This document shows, one piece after another, positions 35,051 to 45,742 of a stretch of DNA of 64,000 bases. The position numbers and the translations under genes were made by a program. The notes under the pieces are model-generated. The model saw nothing but the letters and a program-made list of their open reading frames with translations. It was not told the DNA's origin and did no database searches. The stretch comes from an uncultured Flavobacteriales bacterium (lineage in GTDB: Bacteria > Bacteroidota > Bacteroidia > Flavobacteriales_G > Salibacteraceae). The first letter of the stretch is position 1, and each line of letters starts with the position of its first letter. The stretch lies in the NCBI GenBank assembly GCA_937121175.1, contig CAKZKD010000003.1, positions 124,001 through 188,000 of the forward strand, written 5' to 3'.

Positions 35051-38000
35051 TTACTGCACAATCAGCTTATGACTGTGATTTTCACCATCGACCGATACGT
35101 TAATCATATAACTTCCTGCAGCTAATTTCTGATTCATTTCAATAGCTACAACAGAATATTCCCCTTGGTTAATTACCGTAAAATCAGTTAGATAGGATTT
35201 ACCAATGAAGTCATTTATTAGCACGTTAATTTCTGCAGCGTCAGCGTTTGGAATTTTCATGTACATGTTATGTCCATTACTAGGGTTGGGGTATAACTCA
35301 ACATGCATATCGTTAGGGTGCTCACTTAACTCAAACAATACTTTTTCTAAGTCGAAATATTCAGTTTTTCCGTCAAAATCCGTTTGACTCAAACGGTAGT
35401 ATGAGATACCATCTGAAGGATTGTAGTCTTTTTCATGGTATTCCGTTTGTTCATTTGTAGTTCCTTGTCCTGCAACTTGAACAACTTCTTCAAATGTGTT
35501 TAGGTCTTTTGTTTTTTCTACGGTAAAGAAGTCATTGTTGATTTCAGAAGAGGTAATCCAAAATAAATCAACCACTTTTTCTCCTGAGTTTGGCTTAGCT
35601 TCAAATTTGGTTAATTCAACTGGAAGCGGGTTATTGTTGGTGTTGGAAGCAAGTACAAAAGGGCTAAAAGTGGTTACTCGGGCAGGAGTTCTCAATCTTC
35701 CAGCGGTTGTATTCCCCTCAAAATTTCCTCCGCCATGGTTGTCCCATAGACTTACTCCATCCCAACGAGCAACCAATAAGTCATTAATATCTGTAACTCC
35801 ACCGCTATTGGTGTCCCAATATAACCATACATAAACATTATTTGAACCTGCAACTCTGTCCAATATCCAATACTCAGTTGTGCTAATGTGTTCTATTCCA
35901 GCAGCATAAGAGGCTGAACCATAAGCCCAGTTTGTTGTTGGGTCAACTTCAAAGTACTGTGCTCTAAAACGACCAGACGATGAATTTGGACTATGGCTTG
36001 CAATTCTAATTTCACGGTATTGGCCGTTGTCTCCAGTGGGGAAGGTAAAATCGTCATTTCCAATTTTTTCGATTGGACCATCAACGTGTGATGCATCAGA
36101 AGCACCTGTGACAGTTGCATTATCTCTTATATAAACCAGCCCAGAAGTGGAGGTGTTTAGGACTCCGTCAGTAAAGGTTACTGTAGTAGGAATTTCAATT
36201 GGTGCATTAAGTGTAACGCCAGTCGAAGTATTATTTAAGGTCATTCTTCTTACCAACGTAATTCCTGAAGCCCCTAAATCATTAAAAGATTGTGCTGCCG
36301 AGCCATCCCATATAATCGTACCATTGTTTTGAGCCAAATACAGTTGACTATTAGAATTGACGTTAATATCTCCAGCAAAAGTGCTGGGTTGATTGTAAGC
36401 AGGATGTAAAGTTCCTGCTGTCTTTATGAATGTAGCATTACCGTTGTAATCGTTTGCAACATTATTAGCCAATCTTAAGCGACCCGAACTGCCCATATTA
36501 ATTGTGACATTCCCATTGAAAGTATTGTCTCCGTATGAATCGTTATTAGTAGAACCTGTCATAGTTAAGGAAAAGTCCCCAGAATAAGTGGTTGTTCTTC
36601 CATAATATCTCGGTGCTGACACTGTCATGTTCCCACCAAATGAAGAGGTATAAGGATAGTAGCGAGCTGTTCCGGTCAAGGTTAGGGTTGAAGCTGCGTT
36701 ACCAAGCTGAGTGAAGTTTCTGATTTGTAGCTCTCCTGCAACGTAACCAGCTCCTCCGGTTGAAATTGAACCACCAGCTGATTGAGTTGCATTACCATTA
36801 GAACTTCCAAAGTAAATACCGTCACAAGAAGCGTTGGTAGATTCTAAGCTGATATTTCCACCATAATTAATTAAACTATTCGTTTCTTGATTACAATATA
36901 CTTGACTGTTACCTGCAGCTGAAGAATTTGTAATCGAAAGGTCACCAGATAAAGTAATATCTCCGCGTCTTCCAAAGTAACATCGGCTAGTAGAACCAGA
37001 ACCAGCATTTGTAAGAGTTGCATTTCCACCAATTGTCAAAGAACTAGCGTTTTCGTTACTGATGTAAATATTCACCGTTCCAGTACCATTATTAGTTGCT
37101 GTTAAATTACCACCAATGGCATTCCCTGCAGAATTGTGAGCAATGTACATGTTATCAGATCCTGTAGCTATCATAGTTAAGCCAGATGCCCAAGTGTCGG
37201 CAGTTCCGTTGCCCATAAGGAAATAACCAGAACCTGAGTTTCTCATAATGCACGCACCAGTAAAACTGTTTCCACCTGGAGAAGCGTCATCAGTTGCTCC
37301 GGTTTTTTCTAAATCTGAAGTACCTGAATAGGTTGTGCCACGAGTGTAAAACCTCGGCGCCTCAAAATTTACATTCCCTCCCCAGGCAGCATCATACTGA
37401 ACCATATAGGCTGTTCCTGTTAACGCTAAAGCTTGTGCCGTTCCGCCAGTTTGCGTAAAGTTTCTAAACCGAAGTTCGCCTGCAACAAAACCACCACCAG
37501 AAACGGTAATCGTTCTAGTATTTGCTAAAATTCCTGATCCACCATTTTGCCCAAAGCGAACACCATCTCCAGAAGCATTAGTATTTTCAACGGTGATGTT
37601 TCCATTGTACATATTCAACCCATTTCCTCGGTCGTTGCAGTAAACCTCAGAATTAGTGGCAGAACTTGTATTACTAATACTTAAATCGCCATTAAATGTC
37701 ATGTCCCCATTATAACCAATGTAGGTTCGTTTAGTAGTACCTGCACCTGTGTTCGTGTAACTACTATTGCCTCCAATAGAAACCACCGAAGTAGAACCCA
37801 TTCCACTATACATTTCACCTGTAGTAGCAGTGCTTGAATTAACAGCGGTTAGATTTCCAGAAACTGTTAGGTCTCCGTTCTCTGTCAAACGAATTCTTTT
37901 AGTCGTCCCTGATGCACTGTTTGTCGCGCTTAAGTTGCCATTAATAATTACAGCACTGTTCGTAGCGTTGGCCATTCGAACTTCTGCATTAGCACCTGTT

Positions 38001-41000
38001 CCGTTATTAATTAGTGTCACATTATTATTGAATGTAATATCACCAGAGTTGCCAACATAAATAGTGCTACTCGTTGCATTACTGAGGTTAGAAATAGCAG
38101 TGGTTCCAGTAACCACAAGAGTTGAGTTCGTATTATCAGAAATGTAAATTCTATTGTCTGTACCTGTTCCGTTGTCTGTTACAGTAAAATTTCCTCCTAT
38201 AGTATTTCCTGCACTATTTCGGGCTATATACATGAAACGGTTAGAGTTGTTGGTCATTGTTAAGTCGGCACCAAATGTATCTGGACTACCTTCTCCCATA
38301 GAAAAGGTATTTGTTCCGTTATTTATTAGAGATGTATTTCCAGTGAAAGCATTTCCTCCCGGACTTCTATCGTCACCAGCGTTCGTTTTTGTTAATGAAG
38401 AAGTTCCTTGATATGCGGTTCCTCTTGTGTACATCCTACCAGACGAAAAAGTTACATTTCCACCCCAGTCTGAATCGTAGTTGTAAATGTATCCGGTGCC
38501 AGTATTAGTTAGTGTTTGTGCAGTAGGTCCAACTTGCGTAAAGTTCCTAAATCGCAAATCACCACCAATAAAACCACCTCCACCAACTGTAATCGTTCTG
38601 GTTGCAGCTAGAGTACCCGTTCCTTGTTGCCAACCAAACCAAACACCGTCGCTTGCTGCATTAGTTGACTCTACAACTATATTTCCGTTGTATGTCCCAA
38701 CACTACTAGGTCTGTCGTTACAATAAATATGAGAATTGGTTGCCGAAGAACTATTTGTAATTGACAGGGTAGATGTAACCGTAACATCACCATTATTACC
38801 AAAATAAATACGCTTGTCATTTCCAGCACCAGAGTTTGTTAAAGTCGCTGTTCCGCCGATTGACACAGTTGAACCAGAGCCACTTGCTATGTATGCTGTC
38901 CCATTCGTTGAGGTAGTGTTGTTGTTTAGTATGAGATTTCCTGTTAAAGTAACATCCCCACTATTTCCAAAATAGCTGTTATGAGTAGTACTTCCAGAAC
39001 TTGTATTTGTTAGCGTTGCGTTTCCTCCAATGGTAACTAATGATGTGGCATTTTGAGCTACAGAAATATTGGAGGAAGTACCCGTAGAATTGCTATTTAT
39101 TACTAAATCTCCGGTTAGTGTTACATCTCCATCGTCTCCAAAATAAAAGTTGAACGCACTGTTACTAGGAGAGTTTGTAATCGTTGCATTTCCTCCTATC
39201 GAAAGGGTAGAGGCGGCGAGATCACTTATGTATATATAGCGAGTAGTTGTAACGTTTGCTGTGTTATTAATCACAAGATTACCTGTTATGCTATTTCCGG
39301 CACTGTTGTATGCTAAATACATATTATGCGAGCCCGAATTATTCATGGTTAAATTAGCAGAAAATGTGTCTGGAGCTCCATCTCCAAATAGTAAGTAACC
39401 TGATCCTTGGTTGTTTAATGTGCAATTTCCCGTAAAAGTATTTCCACGTGAGTTTCTATCGTCTGACGCACCAGTCTTTGTTAGTACCGATGTGCCTTGA
39501 TAAGTTGTACCCCGGGATACAATTCTACCCGAACTAAATGAAATGTTTCCACCCCAATCGGAATCCCAATTATAAATGTAACCGAGGCCTGAGTTAACCA
39601 ATGATTGCGGGGTAGCTCCAACTTGAGTGAAGTTTTTAAAGTAGATATCTCCTGCAGTTATACCACCTCCAGATGCTGTAACTGTTCTTGTTGCTGCGAG
39701 AGTACCGCTACCACCAGCGTTTGAAGTTCCAAAGAATACCCCGTCAGAAGCAGCGTTGCTATTTTCTAGGGTAATATTGCCATTATATGCATTTACGCTA
39801 CCGGGCTGATGATTGCAATAGATTTGTGAATTAGTGGCCGAACTGGTGTTCTCTATATCTAAATCACCGTTAAAAGTAACATCACCATAGTGACCAAGGT
39901 ACATTCTTTTTGTGGTTCCAGCTCCAGTATTTATAAATGAGGCATTTCCTCCAATGGTTACCGTTGATAGCGCATTATTTGCAACATAAGTGTTTGCATT
40001 AGTTCCAGAAGCTGAGACATCAACCGTAAGCGTTCCTCCTATAGTAACGTCTCCTTGCTCGCCTATGAAATTTATATGATTATTACTGGAGTTAGTTCCT
40101 GTCAGTGATACATTTCCTGTAACTGCTAAACTTGAAGCACTACTATTCGCAAGTACAATTCTTGAGTTATTTGCAGTAGCTGAATTCGTTGTAGTTAGGT
40201 TACCACTTACGTTTACATCTCCAACATGAGCAAAATAAATATTGGCTTCGTTGGTAGAGGTTGCAGCATTGTGTGCAGTCGCATTTCCTGTAATGTTCAG
40301 TCCAGATGTATCAACAGAACATAAGTACATGTTAGATGTGGACACAGAGCCTGTGTTATTCATAATTAGATTACCACCGATTGTACTGGCTGGAGCGCGA
40401 TAAGCAAAATAAAAGGTGCTTGAACCTGAATTGTTAAGAGTAACATCCGCAGAGAAAACATCGTTTGTACCATCTCCAAAACGCAATTCACCAGAACCAC
40501 TATTTGTAATAATTGCATTTCCGGTAACTGTATTACCTCCATCGCTTTCGTCTCTCGATCCTGCTGTTTTTTCCAATGTCAAAGTTCCTTGATAGGTGTT
40601 GAATTGACTGATAATTCTTCCAGAAGTAAAATCAATATTACCTCCCCAATTGGAGTTTTCAATAAAAATTAATCCTGTTCCGCTATTAGTGAAAGTTTGA
40701 GCTGTGGGACCAACTTGAGTAAACCTTCTTAAATATAAGTCGCCGGATATAAACCCTCCAGCTCCAACAGAAATTGTTCTGGTAGCGGCAAGAGTTGCGG
40801 AGCCACCACTATTTCCGAAAAACACTCCATCGCTTCCGGCAATGGTGCTACTTAGAATAATATTTCCATTATAGACTCCAACACTATTGGCATTTTGGTT
40901 ACAAGAAATGCGACTGCTTCCCGCAGTCGATGAGTTAATAAGAGTCATGTCGCCATTTACCGTAATATCTCCATTTTCTCCAATAAACATTCTAGCATTA

Positions 41001-44000
41001 GCTCCACCACCAGATTGTGTATAGTTTAAGTCGCCTTGAATAGTAACCGAAGAGTTCGAGCCTTGAGCAATGTACGAATCTGGAGTAGTGGAGGTGGTTG
41101 CTCGATTCCAAGTAACGTTTCCACCGACTGTTACATCACCTTCTCTTCCTAATCTTTCACTTGAAGTAGTCGAGCTAGCAGAAGCTGTAATGTCAACATT
41201 TCCAGTAATTGCGAGAGTAGAAGCAATTTGATCAGAAAAATAGAGCCAAGTACTGGACCCTGTTCCTGAATTGGTGGCAGTTAGATTTCCAGCGATAGTA
41301 TTTCCTGCACCGTTGTAGGCCAAGTAAATTCCTCTGGTACCAGAATTATTAACCGTTAAGTTGCCTCCATAAGTATCAGCTGTTCCATCGCTCATTAGAA
41401 TATATCCAGCATTAGTACAGTTCAAAATAGCATCTCCGTCAAATGTGTTTCCACCGGCAGAGCGGTCATCACTGGCACCGTTTTTTGTAAGTGAGGAAGT
41501 TCCTCTGTAATGAGTACCTCTCGTAATCATTCTGGGTCCTGAAAAAACAACGTCTCCTCCCCAATCACTATCATAATTATAAATAATACCCGTACCACCG
41601 GTTATGGCAAGCGATTGCGCTGTAGCTCCTGTTTGGGTAAAATTTCTGAAATATAAATCTCCAGAAATAAACCCTCCACCACCAACAGAAATAGTTCTCG
41701 TAGCAGCTAGAGTCGAACTCCCTCCCGCGTTTCCAAAGAAAACTCCATCGCAAGCCGCATTTGTAGATTCAACGGTAATGTTTCCGCCATAGGTTGCAAC
41801 ACTATTCGTATTGTGATTACAATAAACCTGTGAATTGGTTGCTGAACTAATGTTTGAAATACTTAGATCTCCAGTTAGCGCAATATCTCCCTGATTTCCA
41901 AAATAGACTCTTTTAGTGGTTGAGGCTCCTGTATTTGTTATTATTGTGTTTCCTCCAATAGTTAATAAAGAAGTAGCATTTTGAGAAGCGTAAATTTCTG
42001 ACGATGTACCAGTTCCTGAATTCGTTAAGGTCAAGTTCCCGGTTAAATTAATATCACCATCATCAGAGAAGTAAACCCGACTGTTCGAGGCGGACGAAGT
42101 GACATTCACAATTGCATTGCCACCTATTGAAAGTGCAGCGGTTGCGCCATCACTGATGTATATGTACGAATTGGTTCCACTTGTAGCTTGATTTATAGTT
42201 AAGTCACCCGCAATAGAATTACCAGCACTGTTATATGCCAAATACATATTTCTAGATCCGGTATTGTTCATGGTTACATTGGCCCCGAAAGTATCTCCTG
42301 TGCCATTCCCCATTAAAAAATAACCGCCTGCACTTGAACAGTTCAGTATTGTATTACCGTCAAATTGATTTCCACCTAAGGATTGGTCATCTCCCGCTCC
42401 ATTTTTTGTTAAGGTACATGTTCCACGGTATCTCGTTCCTCTGGTGAACATTCTGGGTGAAGAAAAAACAACGTTTCCGCCAAAATCGCAATCGTGAATG
42501 TCTAGAGCTCCAGTACCAGCGATAGCTAGAGATTGGGCCGTTGAGCCAGTTTGAGTAAAGTTTCGAATGCGCAAATCTCCACTTGTAAATCCACCCCCAC
42601 CAACTGAAATGGTTCTCGTGGCGGCTAAGGTTGATGACCCTCCACTTTCTCCAAAATAAACTCCATCAGTACCTGCTCCAGTTGACTCAACTATAATGTT
42701 ACCGTTGTATATATTCGTACTATTAGAGCTATTATTACAATAAATTAAACTGTTTGTTGCAGTACTAGTATTTGTAAGTGACATGTTTCCATTTACCGTA
42801 ACGTCTCCATTAGACCCAATATAAAAACGGCCATTGCTGGTGCCTCCACCATTTGCGACTGTTAAATCTCCATTAATGGTAACTGCAGAAGTAGCTGATT
42901 GTGCAATGTATGTTTCGGTAGATGATACGTTAGCTGTATTGGTCCATGTTAGATTTCCTCCGATTGTTATAACTCCGTTATCCGCTATTCGACTATGACA
43001 ATTTGTAGCAGTTCCAGAAACAGTCATATTGAAGTTTCCGGTTATATTTAGGTTTGCAGTACCTCCAGCACAGACATAAATGAATGCGGTAGTTCCTGAT
43101 CCAGAGTTCGTTGCAGATAAGTTTCCACCTAGAGTATGACCAGGTCCATTATTTGCCAAATAAATACCACTAGTTCCTGTGTTATTCATTGTAACGTCGG
43201 CTGCAAAATTGTCCGCAGTGCCATTTCCCATCATAAAGTAGCCACCACCTGAACAGTTTAGAACAACATTGCCGTCGAATTGATTTCCACCAGGAGATTG
43301 ATCGTTTGAAGTACCATTTTTTGTGAGGGTGGCTGTGCCTCTGAATCTAGAGTCCCTAGTATAAACTCGTGGCGCTGAGAAAACTACATTTCCACCCCAA
43401 TCGCAACCATCCAAATAAAGGTAGCCCGTACCCGTTAGGGCCAAATTTTGATTTGTTGCACCAGTTAGGGTAACATCTTTTAGACGAAGCTCACCCGCTG
43501 TAAAACCTGAACCACCAATTGTTATGGTTCGCGTTGCTGCTAATGTCGCTGAGCCGTTGCTGTTTTGACCAATTCGAACTCCGAGACCATTTGTGGAGTT
43601 TACAACAATATTTTGATTGAATTGGGTGCCGGCCGAATTGTATGCCAGATAAATACCACTGGTGCCAGTGTTTGTACAAGTCAAAGCTCCGTTGTAGGTA
43701 TCCGAAGCAGTATTGCCTGTCATTAAATAGCCTGAACCCGAACAAATAAAAGATGTGGTACCGTTAAAAGTATTTCCTCCAGTTCCAACATCGTTACCAG
43801 CTCCATTTTTGGTAAAGATTGCGGTACCATTGTAAACAGAACCATTGAGATAAAGACGGTTTGACGTTACTGAAATATCTGGATTGAAGGTAGTTCCTCT
43901 TAATTGAGTTGTTGCCGTTGAGGTTATAGACAATGCTCCTCCAGAAGTATTATTAAAAGTCCCGTCTTCGAAATCATTATTGATAGCACCATTAATGGTG

Positions 44001-44299
44001 AGGTTATTACCGTTAAGGTCTATAGTTGCTGTGAAACCAACTGAGATATCTATTCCTCCAATGGTGGGGGCCATATCTAGGGTGAGATTCACGTTTCCAT
44101 TTGAGTTAAATAAGGCTCTGTCTCCGGCAATCGGCACAGATGCTCCACCAGCTCCACCGCTTGTTGTGGACCAGTTGCCTGTTTCATTCCAATTGTTATT
44201 CGTGGTCCCAATCCAGTAACGATCTACAGCAAATATTTCTATGGTAAATAGAAATAGGACGGTACAAATGAATAATTTATTTAAAGACATGTTTTGCAT
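35051..44299 (-). CDS. Giant secreted T9SS repeat protein with nested beta-strand repeats
   Basis: A 3082-residue exported protein made almost entirely of short beta-strand repeats. Signal peptide about residues 1-24 (IEIFA-VDRYW). The first module (WIGTTNNNWNETGNWS) is the G8-like/autotransporter-associated start seen in Bacteroidota filamentous adhesins. Eight large repeats follow. Most carry TLAATRTI, a GG(G)F..G(D/E)L strand, an R(N)FTQ.G segment, an S(D)WGGN(V) strand and a NGA(G/S)DD...GGN(T/Q)F block. Between these are ~28-residue subrepeats of the GGNATLTNTGSG type. Residues ~2720-2900 form a distinct domain ending near TTFSPFVLAS. Then come a fibronectin-like linker (VELTKFEAKP) and the C-terminal T9SS type A domain (YPNPSNGHNMYMK to HKLIVQ). 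Predicted long beta-helical surface fibre; ligand unknown. MSLNKLF at 44290 is an alternative start. Confidence 0.86.
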   Translation of the reverse strand: MQNMSLNKLFICTVLFLFTIEIFAVDRYWIGTTNNNWNETGNWSTTSGGAGGASVPIAGDRALFNSNGNVNLTLDMAPTIGGIDISVGFTATIDLNGNNLTINGAINNDFEDGTFNNTSGGALSITSTATTQLRGTTFNPDISVTSNRLYLNGSVYNGTAIFTKNGAGNDVGTGGNTFNGTTSFICSGSGYLMTGNTASDTYNGALTCTNTGTSGIYLAYNSAGTQFNQNIVVNSTNGLGVRIGQNSNGSATLAATRTITIGGSGFTAGELRLKDVTLTGATNQNLALTGTGYLYLDGCDWGGNVVFSAPRVYTRDSRFRGTATLTKNGTSNDQSPGGNQFDGNVVLNCSGGGYFMMGNGTADNFAADVTMNNTGTSGIYLANNGPGHTLGGNLSATNSGSGTTAFIYVCAGGTANLNITGNFNMTVSGTATNCHSRIADNGVITIGGNLTWTNTANVSSTETYIAQSATSAVTINGDLTVANGGGTSNGRFYIGSNGDVTVNGNMSLTNTSTATNSLIYCNNSSNSTNIYNGNIIVESTGAGTDGVYFGESGGSSTLAATRTISVGGGGFTSGDLRIRNFTQTGSTAQSLAIAGTGALDIHDCDFGGNVVFSSPRMFTRGTRYRGTCTLTKNGAGDDQSLGGNQFDGNTILNCSSAGGYFLMGNGTGDTFGANVTMNNTGSRNMYLAYNSAGNSIAGDLTINQATSGTNSYIYISDGATAALSIGGNAIVNVTSSASNSRVYFSDDGDINLTGNLTLTNSGTGTSSEIYASQNATSLLTIGGNTIITNTGASTTKRVYFGNQGDIALTGDLSISNISSATNSQVYCNHNTNSVATYGGNITVESTNAACDGVFFGNAGGSSTLAATRTISVGGGGFISGDLYFRNFTQTGATAQSLAITGGTGIIYNYDSDWGGDVVFSGPRMITRGTHYRGTSSLTKNGASDDRSAGGNTFDGDAILNCTNAGYILMSDGTADTYGGNLTVNNSGTRGIYLAYNGAGNTIAGNLTATNSGTGSSTWLYFSDQIASTLAITGNVDITASASSTTSSERLGREGDVTVGGNVTWNRATTSTTPDSYIAQGSNSSVTIQGDLNYTQSGGGANARMFIGENGDITVNGDMTLINSSTAGSSRISCNQNANSVGVYNGNIILSSTIAGSDGVFFGNSGGSATLAATRTISVGAGGFISGDLYLRRFTQVGPTAQTFTNSGTGLIFIENSNWGGNIDFTSGRIISQFNTYQGTLTLEKTAGSRDESDGGNTVTGNAIITNSGSGELRFGDGTNDVFSADVTLNNSGSSTFYFAYRAPASTIGGNLIMNNTGSVSTSNMYLCSVDTSGLNITGNATAHNAATSTNEANIYFAHVGDVNVSGNLTTTNSATANNSRIVLANSSASSLAVTGNVSLTGTNSSNNHINFIGEQGDVTIGGTLTVDVSASGTNANTYVANNALSTVTIGGNASFINTGAGTTKRMYLGHYGDVTFNGDLDIENTSSATNSQIYCNHQPGSVNAYNGNITLENSNAASDGVFFGTSNAGGSGTLAATRTVTASGGGITAGDIYFKNFTQVGATPQSLVNSGLGYIYNWDSDWGGNISFSSGRIVSRGTTYQGTSVLTKTGASDDRNSRGNTFTGNCTLNNQGSGYLLFGDGAPDTFSANLTMNNSGSHNMYLAYNSAGNSITGNLVINNTANVTTTRYIYISDLAASTLSIGGNATITNSPSNSAFNFYFGDDGDVTLTGDLVINSNSTGTSSNISVAQNATSLVTIGGNATLTNTSSGSTTHNSYFGNSGDVTLTGNLILNNNTTSTNGTAYIASGSGSTVSIGGTATLTNSGAGNDKRIYFGNNGDVTVTSTLSITNSSSATNSHIYCNDRPSSVGTYNGNIVVESTNAASDGVWFGWQQGTGTLAATRTITVGGGGFIGGDLRFRNFTQVGPTAQTLTNTGTGYIYNYDSDWGGNVTFSSGRMYTRGTAYQGTSSLTKTNAGDDRSPGGNAFTGNTSLINNGTNTFSMGEGSPDTFGADLTMTNNSNRFMYIARNSAGNTIGGNFTVTDNGTGTDNRIYISDNTNSTLVVTGTTAISNLSNATSSTIYVGNSGDITFNNNVTLINNGTGANAEVRMANATNSAVIINGNLSATNSASGTTKRIRLTENGDLTVSGNLTAVNSSTATTGEMYSGMGSTSVVSIGGNSSYTNTGAGTTKRTYIGYNGDMTFNGDLSISNTSSATNSEVYCNDRGNGLNMYNGNITVENTNASGDGVRFGQNGGSGILANTRTITVSGGGFVAGELRFRNFTQTGGTAQALALTGTAYMVQYDAAWGGNVNFEAPRFYTRGTTYSGTSDLEKTGATDDASPGGNSFTGACIMRNSGSGYFLMGNGTADTWASGLTMIATGSDNMYIAHNSAGNAIGGNLTATNNGTGTVNIYISNENASSLTIGGNATLTNAGSGSTSRCYFGRRGDITLSGDLSITNSSAAGNSQVYCNQETNSLINYGGNISLESTNASCDGIYFGSSNGNATQSAGGSISTGGAGYVAGELQIRNFTQLGNAASTLTLTGTARYYPYTSSFGGNMTVSAPRYYGRTTTYSGDFSLTMTGSTNNDSYGDNTFNGNVTINMGSSGRLRLANNVANDYNGNATFIKTAGTLHPAYNQPSTFAGDINVNSNSQLYLAQNNGTIIWDGSAAQSFNDLGASGITLVRRMTLNNTSTGVTLNAPIEIPTTVTFTDGVLNTSTSGLVYIRDNATVTGASDASHVDGPIEKIGNDDFTFPTGDNGQYREIRIASHSPNSSSGRFRAQYFEVDPTTNWAYGSASYAAGIEHISTTEYWILDRVAGSNNVYVWLYWDTNSGGVTDINDLLVARWDGVSLWDNHGGGNFEGNTTAGRLRTPARVTTFSPFVLASNTNNNPLPVELTKFEAKPNSGEKVVDLFWITSSEINNDFFTVEKTKDLNTFEEVVQVAGQGTTNEQTEYHEKDYNPSDGISYYRLSQTDFDGKTEYFDLEKVLFELSEHPNDMHVELYPNPSNGHNMYMKIPNADAAEINVLINDFIGKSYLTDFTVINQGEYSVVAIEMNQKLAAGSYMINVSVDGENHSHKLIVQ
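36700..43600 (-). repeat. Eight large repeats with two length classes in the giant T9SS gene
   Basis: Using the codons of the RTI motif as anchor, copies lie near 43527, 42612, 41694, 40776, 39684, 38595, 37512 and about 36766 (the last diverged). Spacings are 915, 918, 918, 1092, 1089, 1083 and about 746 bp: three units of ~306 codons, three of ~363 codons and a short last one. The ~57-codon difference equals two ~28-residue subrepeats. Confidence 0.75.
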
Positions 44300-44433
44300 T
44301 TTATTCTAGAACATGCAATGCTCCAAAAAGGTTACTGTAAAGAGTATTAATTAAGATAAGTAGAGCGTTTTTTAGACGTATGACGTTTCAGAGAAATAGA
44401 CTAGACAAAACTGTTTTCATAATGTCTTTTTGG

Positions 44434-45564
44434 TCAATATAGGTTATAAAGCATTAACCGGCCTTCCAAAGGTCCATTCCATAAAGGTATTCTCCTTTTT
44501 GGTTTTAACCCTAGGGCTTTAATTGCCGGAATATTTGCACTGAATATAGCGGCGGTCCAGCCCTTATAATCAGATTTTAACTTGTCTCCTATTTCCGCAT
44601 AGAATTGTTTAGCATCGGCCAATGTAATTCTTTTGTCATACGGTGGATTCATTATTAACAAACCAGATTCTGCTGGCGCAGGAGAAGTAAAGAAGTCTTT
44701 TTTGAAAACGTCAACAAAGTGTTCAAAACCGGCTGATGCTAGATTCATTCTCGCATCTTCTAGTGCATACGGATGATTATCTGAACCTGTAATTGGAGTT
44801 TTGCTGTTTCTTTGTTCCCCATCCATTGACTTTTTAAGGGCTAACCAGTCCGCTCGTTCGAACATTCTCCATTGTTTAAAACAAAAATTATTTCGGAATT
44901 TTCCGGCGGCTACATTGCGTGAATTCATGTAAGCCTCGGTAAGTAGAGTGCCGCTTCCACACATTCCGTCAAATAAATAGGAGTTTCCATCCCAATTGGA
45001 TAATTGAATCAGACCTGCAGCGAGGACTTCGCTCAGAGGTGCTTTTCCGCTTACGGTTTTGTAACCTCTTTTGTGAAGGGAATCACCAGAGCTATCTAAT
45101 GAAATTGTACAACGGTTTCCAGCAATAAGCAGATGAATTCTAATGTCTGCATTTTTCAAATCAACATCAGGTCGTTCCGAACCCAAGTCAATAAACCGAT
45201 CGCAAATAGAATCTTTTAATAATTGAGCAGCGAAAACACTGTTTTTGAACACTTCTGTTCTTACAACGGCATCTATGGCGATGGTTTTTTGCGGATAAAA
45301 ATATTTTTCCCATTCAATTTTTTTACCGTGATCGTATAAGTCGTCGTTACTGTTTATCTCGAAAGAGACCAAGTTAATTAAGACTCTTAAGGCAGTTCGT
45401 AGTGTGTAATTTGAGCGGTAAACATCGTCCATGTTACCAACAAAAGCAACACCTCTTTTCCGGATTTCATGTTTGGAACCAATTTTGTTTTGTCGGAGTT
45501 CTTCTAATAAAACTTCTTCAAGCCCTTGGTAGGTGGTTACGTAAATTACAAACTCAGATTTCAT
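44434..45564 (-). CDS. THUMP-domain class I RNA methyltransferase (RlmL N-terminal-like)
   Basis: An SAM-dependent N2-guanine methyltransferase of the YcbY/RlmL type, acting on 23S rRNA (G2445 in E. coli) in the cytoplasm. Residues ~1-160 are the ferredoxin-like plus THUMP RNA-binding part (TTYQGLEEVLLEEL, RIHLLIAGNRCTISLD). SLHKRGYK and APLSEVLAAGLI introduce the Rossmann domain with YLFDGMCGSGTLLTEA (SAM binding) and the catalytic LIMNPPYDKRI. At 376 aa it corresponds only to the RlmL N-terminal enzyme, without the RlmK half, as is usual outside Gammaproteobacteria. CATCTTTG at 45579-45586 is a near-match -7 box. Confidence 0.9.
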   Translation of the reverse strand: MKSEFVIYVTTYQGLEEVLLEELRQNKIGSKHEIRKRGVAFVGNMDDVYRSNYTLRTALRVLINLVSFEINSNDDLYDHGKKIEWEKYFYPQKTIAIDAVVRTEVFKNSVFAAQLLKDSICDRFIDLGSERPDVDLKNADIRIHLLIAGNRCTISLDSSGDSLHKRGYKTVSGKAPLSEVLAAGLIQLSNWDGNSYLFDGMCGSGTLLTEAYMNSRNVAAGKFRNNFCFKQWRMFERADWLALKKSMDGEQRNSKTPITGSDNHPYALEDARMNLASAGFEHFVDVFKKDFFTSPAPAESGLLIMNPPYDKRITLADAKQFYAEIGDKLKSDYKGWTAAIFSANIPAIKALGLKPKRRIPLWNGPLEGRLMLYNLY

Positions 45565-45713
45565 AGTTCCATTTTTTGCAAAGATGCTTTATCTGACTCG
45601 GTTTTTGTATGAAGTTTTAAAACAACAAACAATAGACATTTTAATACGTTATATGGTAAATAAGAGCAGTGGTTTGACGAAGATTTTTATCCTCTTCTCG
45701 AGCTTATTTCTAT

Positions 45714-45721
45714 TAATTTTG
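45714..45721 (+). promoter_or_regulatory. TAnnTTTG -7 box for the coiled-coil protein gene
   Basis: TAATTTTG is a perfect -7 match 21 bases before ATG 45743. It lies downstream of the track's start (45584), supporting the shorter protein. Confidence 0.45.
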
Positions 45722-45742
45722 CAGCAATTTTTTCAACAAAAG

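Noticed and set aside
36700-43600. Regular repeats that could suggest a CRISPR or satellite array
   Set aside because: The periods are multiples of three, there is an open frame throughout and no constant short direct repeat with unique spacers.
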